Part shown: positions 1-8,300 of the stretch, in pieces
Position numbering within the stretch: the stretch's first letter is position 1
How the letters are laid out: every line of letters begins with the position of its first letter
Assembly (NCBI GenBank): GCA_023244975.1
Contig: JAHFLG010000029.1
Coordinates: forward strand, 1-12,248
Direction of reading: 5' to 3'
From: Candidatus Harrisonbacteria bacterium
Lineage (GTDB): Bacteria > Patescibacteriota > Minisyncoccia > UBA6257 > 1-14-0-10-44-23
DNA length: 12,248 nucleotides
Program-made: the position numbers and the translations under genes
The notes under the pieces: generated by a model
Databases searched by the model: none
The model's input: the letters and a program-made list of their open reading frames with translations, nothing else
Told to the model about the DNA's origin: nothing

Positions 1-1463
1 GGCAACTTAGTGATGTCACCCTTAAACGGCTTGTATGCGTCAAAAATCGTATTCATAATTCCGAGACCCTTGGTACGAGTCATAAAATCAGAACGGTAAC
101 CGATAAGTCCGCGGGTTGGAATTGAAAATTCTAACTTCGTAATCGGTCCATCCTGGGTCAGGTGACGCATCTCGCCGAGGCGGCTGCCCATGTCCTGAAT
201 GACCGTACCGGTTGACTCGTTGGGCACTTCGATGCTGACAAGTTCGAATGGCTCGAGTTTCTCGCCATGATCTTCTTTGAAAATGACCTGCGGCTTACCA
301 ACCATCAGCTCAAATCCTTCACGACGCATCTTTTCAATTAAAATCGCGAGGTGAAGTTCACCGCGTCCGCTCATGATCCAACGGTCGCTCTCGTCCATTT
401 TTTCCATGCGGAGAGCCACGTCAGTCTCAGTCTCACGCACCAATCGCTCTTCAATGTTGCGGCTGGTTACATACTGACCCTCTTGACCGACGAATGGACC
501 CTTGTTGACCATGAAAATTGCCTTAATGGTCGGCTCGTCGATTTTAATCGGTGTCAGTGGTCGCGGATCAGTAATGTCGGCAATTGTTTCGCCGATGGAA
601 ATATCCGGAATGCCGGCGATGGCGCAAATGTCTCCGGCCTCCACCACAGTCGCCTCTTTGCGGTTCATGCCTTCAAAGATCAAGACATTGGTCAACTGGG
701 CTTTTTTCATAACACCGGCGCGGTTGATGTGCATCACCTGCTGATTCGGCTTTAAGGTACCGGAGTGAAGTCGTCCGATAGCCATCTTTCCTTTATAGGT
801 ATCGTAGGCGAGGTTGATAGTGAGCATCTGGAGCGGCGCGGCATTAACTTCGGCTCCGCCAGCTGGCGGAGGAATATATTCTAAAATTTTATCAAACAGC
901 GGCGTAATATCTTTCATGGTTGTGATATCCGGCTTGTCACCTGCTTTACCGGCGATACCCGAAGCATAGATAACCGGAAAGTGCGCCTGCTCTTCGCTGG
1001 CGCCCAAATCAATAAACAAACTAAACGTCTCGTCCAGCGTCCAGGCCGAGCGCGCTGCTGGCTTGTCGATTTTGTTTACAATCACGATCGCCTTGTGTCC
1101 AGCTTCGATAGCTTTCTTTAAAACGAACTTGGTCTGCGGCATCGGACCTTCTTGTGCGTCCACGAGAAGCAACACACCGTCTACCATGCTCATGATGCGC
1201 TCCACCTCGCCACCGAAATCGGCATGACCAGGAGTGTCAACGATATTAATCTTTGTTCCTTTATAGATGATTGCCGCGTTCTTGGCCAAAATCGTAATAC
1301 CGCGCTCGCGTTCAAGCTCGTTGTTGTCCATGATGAGTTCGCCGGATTCGCCGGACTTCATTTTATATCCATCGGACTGCTTTAAGAGCGCGTCAACCAG
1401 CGTCGTCTTTCCGTGGTCGACGTGAGCAATGATCGCGATGTTTCGAATATTGGGTGAAGCCAT
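1..1463 (-). CDS. typA: Translational GTPase TypA/BipA, 3' end missing
   Basis: This is a ribosome-associated GTPase of the EF-G/LepA superfamily; family members act in 50S assembly and stress or cold adaptation in the cytoplasm. The reading frame is open from the ATG at 1461-1463 to the window edge, giving 487 codons against a usual length of about 600-615, so roughly the last 120 residues lie outside. All G motifs are visible: G1 AHVDHGKTT (about residues 13-21), G2 RERGITI, G3 DTPGHADF, G4 NKID and a G5-like YASG. The TypA-specific stretch SGRGELHL followed by MRREGFELMVGKP, and later PTRGLIGYRSDF, separates it from EF-G and LepA. The start is fixed by the family N-terminus (MASPNIRNIAIIAHVDHGK). 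There is no Shine-Dalgarno sequence before it. It follows the 1254-aa gene by 73 bp on the same strand and has a plausible promoter of its own. I see no defects in the visible part. Confidence 0.97.
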   Translation of the reverse strand, partial: MASPNIRNIAIIAHVDHGKTTLVDALLKQSDGYKMKSGESGELIMDNNELERERGITILAKNAAIIYKGTKINIVDTPGHADFGGEVERIMSMVDGVLLLVDAQEGPMPQTKFVLKKAIEAGHKAIVIVNKIDKPAARSAWTLDETFSLFIDLGASEEQAHFPVIYASGIAGKAGDKPDITTMKDITPLFDKILEYIPPPAGGAEVNAAPLQMLTINLAYDTYKGKMAIGRLHSGTLKPNQQVMHINRAGVMKKAQLTNVLIFEGMNRKEATVVEAGDICAIAGIPDISIGETIADITDPRPLTPIKIDEPTIKAIFMVNKGPFVGQEGQYVTSRNIEERLVRETETDVALRMEKMDESDRWIMSGRGELHLAILIEKMRREGFELMVGKPQVIFKEDHGEKLEPFELVSIEVPNESTGTVIQDMGSRLGEMRHLTQDGPITKLEFSIPTRGLIGYRSDFMTRTKGLGIMNTIFDAYKPFKGDITKL

Positions 1464-1472
1464 AAATAGAAA

Positions 1473-1488
1473 AGTGCCGATTGGCACC
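1473..1488 (-). other. Small hairpin with T-rich tail in typA leader
   Basis: On the minus strand GTGCC and GGCAC pair around a 4-nt loop (AATC). This gives five Watson-Crick pairs plus one G-U at the base, and TTTTCTATTT follows directly before the typA ATG. It resembles a short intrinsic terminator for the upstream 1254-aa gene. However, it lies downstream of the predicted typA promoter and ends about 10 nt before the start codon, so it would also sit in typA mRNA. It could be a weak terminator, an attenuator or translational control element, or chance. The stem is short, so confidence is limited. Confidence 0.4.
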
Positions 1489-1502
1489 GTTTAACGTATT
1501 AA

Positions 1503-1531
1503 AATATACCTAATTTCTAAAAATTAAGCAA
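1503..1531 (-). promoter_or_regulatory. Predicted sigma70-type promoter of typA
   Basis: On the minus strand TTGCTT (1526-1531) and TATATT (1503-1508) are separated by 17 bp. The -10 matches the consensus at five of six bases and the -35 at three of six. The -35 starts 5 bp after the stop codon of the 1254-aa gene. Transcription from here would start near 1496 and leave a leader of about 33 nt that contains the hairpin at 1473-1488. An overlapping TTTAAT is an alternative -10. This is a prediction by sequence only. Confidence 0.5.
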
Positions 1532-1536
1532 CCGTT

Positions 1537-4500
1537 CTATTTATTTTCAAACACAACTGCTGATCTTCGAACATAATAACTAAAGGAGGTTAATTTGCCG
1601 CCAAGCGTATCGCTATATTCAAATTTATTTTTACTTCTAGGAATGTATATGCTCACCTCGCGATGTTTTGCAGAAAAACCAGCAGCGCGAGCTTCTTGGA
1701 CAAAGATCCCCATCAATGTCTCATTTTCAAGAAGAGCCGTACTACCCCGAGATCCCGATAAAAGTACTTCTCCTTTTCCTCCGCCAAATGTAATTGCTGA
1801 GCCAATTTGCCTTGCCTTCTCTAACAAAATACGAGCGTACGCTCTAAATACATTCGAATCAAATAAGAGAGTATACGGCGGCTCAACCAAGATCGTTCTT
1901 TGTTGGGCATCCTCTCCTTCGCGAATTTTTTGATGCGTGAGCTTGATAACGCTGCGAGCAATAATTCTTCCCTCGCTGTCGGCGACGTTAATGAGTTTCT
2001 TATTGCTATCCGCAACGTAGGCCAAAAGGCACTCATTGTAACCGCCCTTTCGCCAGGATTGACATGTTTCACTAGGCTCAACACCCACGCGAAGCAAAGT
2101 TAGGGGGTCATCACTTTCATACGCTACGACTCCTTTAATCTCTTTAACAGTAAATGTCTTAGAAACCTGCTCAAGGTCCAATACTGCCATTGGGATACCA
2201 AGCATTTCAGCCTTGTTTTTAGCTTCATTGGCTCTGGCTATTATTTCTTGGGGGTCAAAATGGGCTGGATCAACGGTATCTATAAATCGCATACCGCGGA
2301 CAAGGATGACCTGGTTCTGTAAATCTGCCTTTTCCTTGCCAAACGATTTTCGTGCGGCATCGTCTTTTGCGCTCATAATCTGCTGAGTAAGCATCTCAAT
2401 CTTTTGTTCCAAAGTCGCCACTTTAGTATCGGAAAAATCAAAATCCGGTTTGACTTCCAAAATATGGGCTTTAGCGTTCGCAAAATGTTCTTTGACGGCG
2501 GCAAGCTGAGCGTTCCGTTGTTCCATTTCACTTGTAGTGACTGAAACCTCAAGCTTCACTGGAGGCAAATTTTCTTGCCACCGCGCTGATTCTTCTACGG
2601 ACAATCCAGCTAACAATTCCTGGCTTCGTTCATGGGTATATCTCCATCGTTTAAAATCTCCGTCAATAATATGTTTGGTTATTTCTGATAACAACTCCTT
2701 AACATCAGGAAGATTTTTATGTTCATAGGTAGCGGCTAGCGTCGGAATTATTTCAAAAATTCCATTAGCCATCAATTCTTCAAGATTTTCTTTAATTCGA
2801 TCCTGATATTCGAGCGGCAAATTTAGTTTAAGACAGCCTTCTTGTGCCAGCCGATTGATCAGTGCGTCTTCAATACCTTTTAAACCTTTGATATTTTGTA
2901 ATTCCAACTCCACCGCCCGGATAGAAGAGACAACCTTTTTTCTTTCGTCTTTGGCCAGCGATCCGGCAAGCTGCGCTTGTAAATCTGCCAATTTTGTTTC
3001 AATTGCGGCAATTTCTTCCGCTGATGGCACGGCTAAACCATACGAGGCAAAATTCTCAAGCGATCCAAGCATCTGGAATATTCTACGAACGCGCTGCGGA
3101 TCATCTTTGCTACCACGATAGGCTGCCAGAATTGTTTTGAGATCAGCTGCTCCTTGTTCTTGATGAGCATTTAACAATAACAAGCCGTCAGTAAATCGAG
3201 TCCTCTCAAAACCACTCTTGACGAATCCCTTGCTCGCCATAATCTGCTCTATGAGGGTAAGAATTTTAGGGTCGTCAATGCCTAAACCTTCTGCGACAAT
3301 GCGCTTAGGAAATGCCTCGCTCGATCCGTAACGCGGATTTACCAAATTCGCCAGTAATTTATCCGCGGTCTGACCCCACGTGGTCAATCGGCTCTCTATG
3401 ATTAGATGCTCTGTCTCCGAACGTCGCGCCATGAGCTCTTCCATAACCCACTCCTGATTCTCGGCATGCTCGTCACCTAAATAGTAATCATGCAGGGTGC
3501 TTTCGTCATATTTATGGGTTGCATCGAGCATTTTTAAAATTTCCTCACGCGTAATCGTGCGCGCGCCGCGCGCAAATAATCCACACACCAGGTAAGCATC
3601 GCCGCCCATGCCAAAACCAAAACGATTAATACCTGATCTTTTATCTTGCATCGCCAGTACCAGTCGTTGATCTGTAGGCGACATCTGTTTAAGAACTGCT
3701 GCTCGTTCCTGCGGATCTGTGTTTTCCAATAACCGCTCTACTACATGCACCACGTGGGCAGTGGTATGACCAACACCGGCAACTTCCATATGCTTAACAA
3801 GCAAAGGGATTGCCTCAGGACTATTGATCTGCCTCATAATGCTCGCTGCGTACGTGCCGGGCCATGATTCGTACCCACCCGGCACTAACGCATTATTATA
3901 GAGGTTTTTAATCAATTTTTGCTCTACTCCGGGCATATACTTTTTAAGTGTGGCTGCAACTTCCGAGTCCTGATTTATAGCTTCCCAGCGCACGAATGCC
4001 TCACTATTATCCGTAATCTCGTTGATAGGAACAGTCTCTAAATTGTATCTTCCATTCCCAGTCCTCCAGCTATACCGGACACTATAGGAAGCGGAGGTCT
4101 GATGGTCTAAAATGCCTGCAGATACCGAATCAATAATATGAGCAACTTCTGGATTTCGAACTAAGTGCTTAAAATGCTCCGTAGCTTCACCAACCTTTTT
4201 GGCTATTACATCCTCAAAAATTAATCTGATTGCGGTATCGTAATGCCTGTCCGGCACGCCCTCGCGGCGGATACTGAAAAAATCCGCCACTTCATCCAAA
4301 TCAAACGCCTCCGGATACTTTTTGCATATATCATGAAATTGCTTTCCGTTTTCATGAGCTTTTTGACGCGCCTCCTCGTTCGCGTTCCATCCTAAATTGA
4401 AACCAGTGCTCAAACCATCTCGTACGGCCGCGATCATATTTTTACGGTCTTCCGATGCAATCGTAATATGGCGCTCCTTTTCAACAGCAGCTATGTCAGG

Positions 4501-5301
4501 GATGAGTCTATGCTGAATAAGATATTCGTTATACTCAGTCTTCCTCTCAGGAGTTAAAAATTGATTCTTTGATCGTTCATAACACTCAGTAATATTTCTA
4601 AAAACCGATTCAATAAGACTGCGATCAAGTGATTCAAGAGAACTCTGAACACTGTCACGCAATATAGTAGCATCTAAAACATCACGACTCAGAACTCCCT
4701 CCGTCGCTCGAGCTGCCTTGGATCGCGCTTCGGCTGCCGCGTCAACCTCACGTAAGCGTTGCTCTGCGCGACGTTTCCAAAAATTCTTCAAAATCCCGCC
4801 GGTCATTCGTTCAAAACGCTTTTTTGAAACCTCACCCTGCAAACGCGCAGATTTATCTTGCTCCCGGTTTAAGGAAGCTTGTTCTTGATGCGCTGAATCT
4901 AACCAAACATCGATAGCTGTCAAAGCGCCGCGCAGCGCTGCTATCTTCTCAATAACATCCTTGGCGCTCAGACTCTCGCCCTCCTCTCGTTCTATAGCAG
5001 TGCGACGTCGTTTTATAGCAGCATGATCTTGAGCGTCTTGAACCTGACGAAATAATTCATCCCGAGTGATCCGTTTCAATATCTCTCGCGACTTTCTTTC
5101 ACCTGGTTTAAAATCAAGCGCCTCAAAACCTTGCAATGTATCCTTTACTGATTGCAAAATTCGCTCAACTTCTTTGTCGGCATCATCTAAGCTATACGTC
5201 AATAAATTTCTTTGGGAGGAAAATTTCTCCGTCTCCCCAGCAATCACCTCAGCTTTCGGAGACTGCTCAATACTAGAAGATTCAGCGCGTTCTTCACTCA
5301 T
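1537..5301 (-). CDS. Giant helical coiled-coil/HEAT-like protein, unknown function (1254 aa)
   Basis: I do not recognise the family. It appears soluble and cytoplasmic, with no signal peptide or membrane segment. A polar N-terminus (1-30) is followed by a charged coiled coil (about 37-240), broken by a basic, aromatic patch (160-184, containing ILKNFWKRR). The middle is mostly alpha-helical; residues about 494-540 look like a HEAT hairpin pair, and an aromatic, likely beta, insert with YSVRYSWRTGNGRY lies near 406-419. A coiled coil (about 757-830) and the striking GDFKRWRYTHERSQELL (881-897) come next, then another coiled coil (about 925-1000). The C-terminal domain starts at Cys1080 (TCQSW) and contains LLAYVADSNKK, GRIIARS and LLFDS. 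No Walker A or known catalytic signature is visible. The ATG at 5299-5301 sits 6 nt after a -10 box, which supports this start. The gene lies 42 bp after the 1854-aa gene, which shares its overall layout and C-terminal domain. Confidence 0.93.
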   Translation of the reverse strand: MSEERAESSSIEQSPKAEVIAGETEKFSSQRNLLTYSLDDADKEVERILQSVKDTLQGFEALDFKPGERKSREILKRITRDELFRQVQDAQDHAAIKRRRTAIEREEGESLSAKDVIEKIAALRGALTAIDVWLDSAHQEQASLNREQDKSARLQGEVSKKRFERMTGGILKNFWKRRAEQRLREVDAAAEARSKAARATEGVLSRDVLDATILRDSVQSSLESLDRSLIESVFRNITECYERSKNQFLTPERKTEYNEYLIQHRLIPDIAAVEKERHITIASEDRKNMIAAVRDGLSTGFNLGWNANEEARQKAHENGKQFHDICKKYPEAFDLDEVADFFSIRREGVPDRHYDTAIRLIFEDVIAKKVGEATEHFKHLVRNPEVAHIIDSVSAGILDHQTSASYSVRYSWRTGNGRYNLETVPINEITDNSEAFVRWEAINQDSEVAATLKKYMPGVEQKLIKNLYNNALVPGGYESWPGTYAASIMRQINSPEAIPLLVKHMEVAGVGHTTAHVVHVVERLLENTDPQERAAVLKQMSPTDQRLVLAMQDKRSGINRFGFGMGGDAYLVCGLFARGARTITREEILKMLDATHKYDESTLHDYYLGDEHAENQEWVMEELMARRSETEHLIIESRLTTWGQTADKLLANLVNPRYGSSEAFPKRIVAEGLGIDDPKILTLIEQIMASKGFVKSGFERTRFTDGLLLLNAHQEQGAADLKTILAAYRGSKDDPQRVRRIFQMLGSLENFASYGLAVPSAEEIAAIETKLADLQAQLAGSLAKDERKKVVSSIRAVELELQNIKGLKGIEDALINRLAQEGCLKLNLPLEYQDRIKENLEELMANGIFEIIPTLAATYEHKNLPDVKELLSEITKHIIDGDFKRWRYTHERSQELLAGLSVEESARWQENLPPVKLEVSVTTSEMEQRNAQLAAVKEHFANAKAHILEVKPDFDFSDTKVATLEQKIEMLTQQIMSAKDDAARKSFGKEKADLQNQVILVRGMRFIDTVDPAHFDPQEIIARANEAKNKAEMLGIPMAVLDLEQVSKTFTVKEIKGVVAYESDDPLTLLRVGVEPSETCQSWRKGGYNECLLAYVADSNKKLINVADSEGRIIARSVIKLTHQKIREGEDAQQRTILVEPPYTLLFDSNVFRAYARILLEKARQIGSAITFGGGKGEVLLSGSRGSTALLENETLMGIFVQEARAAGFSAKHREVSIYIPRSKNKFEYSDTLGGKLTSFSYYVRRSAVVFENK
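1540..2064 (-). other. C-terminal domain of 1254-aa protein (Cys1080 to end)
   Basis: This domain covers residues 1080-1254, 175 residues. Counting the Cys as 1, Asn-Lys falls at 21-22, a Gly at 32, Ser at 38, Ile at 40, Glu-Gly at 49-50 and Leu-Phe-Asp at 67-69. The other giant protein has a matching domain of the same length with Cys at 1 and Asn-Lys at 21-22. It looks like a mixed alpha/beta fold after the helical body: alternating hydrophobic strands such as RIIARSVIKL, then helices. The conserved Cys, Asn and Arg-Ser could be functional, but I know of no assigned activity. Confidence 0.6.
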
Positions 5302-5307
5302 AATTTT

Positions 5308-5335
5308 AGTATACGCGTTCCGAATCTGTTAGCAA
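5308..5335 (-). promoter_or_regulatory. Predicted promoter of the 1254-aa gene, leaderless geometry
   Basis: On the minus strand TTGCTA (5330-5335) and TATACT (5308-5313) are separated by 16 bp; they match consensus at four and five of six bases. Only AAAATT separates the -10 from the ATG, so the expected start of transcription (about 7 nt after the -10) is the A of the start codon. It fits entirely in the 42-bp gap after the 1854-aa gene. No terminator separates the two giants, so read-through from the upstream gene is also possible. Confidence 0.55.
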
Positions 5336-5343
5336 GGTTACGC

Positions 5344-8300
5344 TTAACCCAAGGTAAGACGAAGGCCGCCTACCTGCCGATTGCCTGCACGGCGCGAATC
5401 CATGTCGTCTATCCCAACTGGCCGACCCATCTCAATATAGTGATCACCAGCGGCAGAAAGGGTTATATTCGCCACGCCATTGTCTTCCTGAGCGCGCACC
5501 GGCAACTCATGCTCTTCTAATAATTTTCGCCTCAGAACATCTGCTGAGATTCCAGCGGTTAGAAGCGCTGCTTCGCTAACCATAACGGAAAGTTTCGCTT
5601 CAGGAAACTTTCGCTTAAGCTGCGAATACTTTTTGAATACTGCCACGACATGGCCTACCAACAAATCTGGAGTACGGACTCCATACAATGTATCGAATAA
5701 AAATGTCATTTCCGGGTTCCCTTCCGATGGAACAAAAGGCACGAGCATCACTATCTGATCAGAAACGCTCTTCGGCTCTCCCGGAGTCTGGCTCATAACG
5801 AAAAACTTATTACCATCTCCAAATGTAAGATTTGTATCATTGTTAATCTCCCGTGTCATACAGCCAAGACACTGGCGAATATTCTCAATAATATCGTCGA
5901 GATTGCTTGTCACACGGGTCAAAAGCGCCTGCTCGGTTTGTTTTGTAAATAAAGCCCGTTCGATACCATTAAGACGTTCCTTCATTTGGTCGGTCGCCGT
6001 ATCATGAACAGAACGCTTGATAGCGACAAAGGACTCTTTTACTTTGTCTAATGCACCTTCAAGATTTTGTACCCGTTTCCGAATCTCGCCCATATACCCA
6101 GTAACAATTCCACGCTCCTCTGCATTCAACTTATCTCCACTTTTCACAACTAAATTATCAAGGTAGTCGACGTCCTGAGACAGTGCCAAAGCTCCTGAAG
6201 CTGAAGTAAATTCCTCGCCAAGCTTATCTCTAAAAATCTCAACGATTCTCGGGCTTGGCACAAGCAGTGCATTGAGATCGTCAATTTGCTCATTAATGCC
6301 AGATGCGCGGAGAGATCCTAAGGCAGAGGTGATTGCGCTTATCGGACGCATCTTTTTTTGCAAAGCCTGTACCTTCTCCTGAGTGTTAATCGCTCCGTCG
6401 CCCGCACGCTCTGCTAGAAGCGTTCGAACTGAATGCTCCTCGGGTGTAAGCGGAACAGCCTGCCCAGCCAAACCACGATATATCTTTGCAAGAGCCGATC
6501 CGACAGCTTTACCATATTTAGTAAGTGCTTCCAATAGTGCCTTTTCCTCTGCATCAGGATATACGTCCGGATCAGCAAGGGCTTCAAGATTCGACATCGC
6601 ATTATGAATCCTCACATCCACTGTTTCAACGCTTCCAATGATTGTACTTAAAACTTCTTCTTCAAGCGCCGCCTTGAATGCGGGCAGAGATTCAGCAGTA
6701 ATCCCAAGACGATCTGAATTCACCGTATCAAGTTCTGCTCGCTGAGCAATAAAATTGCCTAATCGGCCTACAACATCACCGTTAACTAACATGGCTGGAT
6801 CGATAGTTCCACCTGACCTAAACGTTGCCCACTGACCGTTTAGTCGCAAACCTAAATAAAGAGACATGATTGCTTCTCTCTCAGGAGTGCGATTATTCAT
6901 GTTAGAGAGATAGCGAATCGAATCTTGGATCGTTCGGAGGTGTTCTGGAGAAATCTGCTCAGGAACAGCCGTAACACCAAATCTGGCAGCAAACCGTTCG
7001 CGCAAAATGCCTACAAGACGTCCTTTGTTTTCGGCAACCACCTGCTGATGACTTTCTTCACCGGATGCGCCAAGTCGCACAACAAAATCGGCAAGACTGC
7101 GCCTAATCAGAACGAGATCTTTCGGATCATATACAACAACTTCTTCTCCTTCTTTCTGACTGGGCTTCTGAAGCAGGGTCAGCCACGTATGGTACATTGG
7201 GAATTGCTCGGAAGCGAACGCACGAGCCTGTTGCGGATTCATCTGTCGAAACACATTCAAAAAATCTCCATATAAACTTGGCGCAGCTTCAATGATGCTT
7301 GTCGAAAGATCGTAAAATGCAGCTTTTTCATCTTCGCTCCAGCGCTCTTTTTTCTTTCCATCCCTGAATCTGGTCTCAAACTCTACTAAACCCGTTTTTA
7401 TCAATTCCTTCGTACCCTGAGCTATCCGAGGATTTCGAAAACCTGTGGCTACAGCATGAATAAGTCCCGCTAATGATTCGATATATTTTAAGTGCCCAGC
7501 TCCTCCAGCTCTTGAAATTTCCTGACTGACAAGCGCGACTCGCAAAGGAAGTGGCGCTTCGGGGCTGACAAGAAATTTCTGCCAACCCTCTCGCAAGTAT
7601 CCAAGACATTGTTCCGAAGTTTCCGGATTATCGCGCACTGAAAACAATAATTTTAAAGATTCAGCTACTTCAGGTATGTTAAGTTGGTTGCTCTCAAGCT
7701 GAACATACGCAGCCAATAAAAGAGCCCAGTTCTGTTCAGTTACTTTTTGGGCAACATTGTCGACAATAACCTCGCGAGTAAATTGCGGATGTAGTATCGG
7801 GTAATGCTCGCCGATAATTCTCGTTACTTCATTCGATGGTTCTCCGGCCAAAGCAAAGCGCGCGAAAAATCCTCCTAAGCTGCGATACGAATCGGCAGCG
7901 GCCATTGCTTTGATTGTTGCAACCCGACGCTGATCATCAAGTTGCTGCCAGATAGACTCAGTAAGCTGAGCGTAGCTTTGAAGAACTTGTCCGTCAAATT
8001 TCCCGATTTCAGTAAGCGCATCTCCCAAGGAGAGCACCTTTTCAGCATAACCCTGAAATCCTGAGTCTACTTTTCGCTTGAGCTGAAGACCAAAATACAA
8101 AACAACCTTATCACTGCTCGCAACGAGCTTGTCCGCGACCTTCATGATCTCGGCAGAAAAATTGTTACCTTTCTCCCCAGAAGTCTGGTACTCAGCGCTG
8201 GCTAAAGCCGCTGCCATAAAGCGATTCTCTGATCCGTTACCACTTGCACCTACAATGCAAGCATCCCATAATTTTTTTCGCTCTTCGAGGGTAAGGCCAC

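Noticed and set aside
351..1385. Plus-strand open frames of 134, 80 and 77 codons
   Set aside because: They are antisense to typA, whose minus-strand frame is a clear family match throughout.
1821..2084. Minus-strand 87-codon frame overlapping the end of the 1254-aa gene
   Set aside because: It is an out-of-frame shadow of the conserved C-terminal domain and has no plausible product.
6925..7275. Plus-strand open frame of 116 codons
   Set aside because: It lies wholly inside the 1854-aa gene on the opposite strand and shows no recognisable motif.
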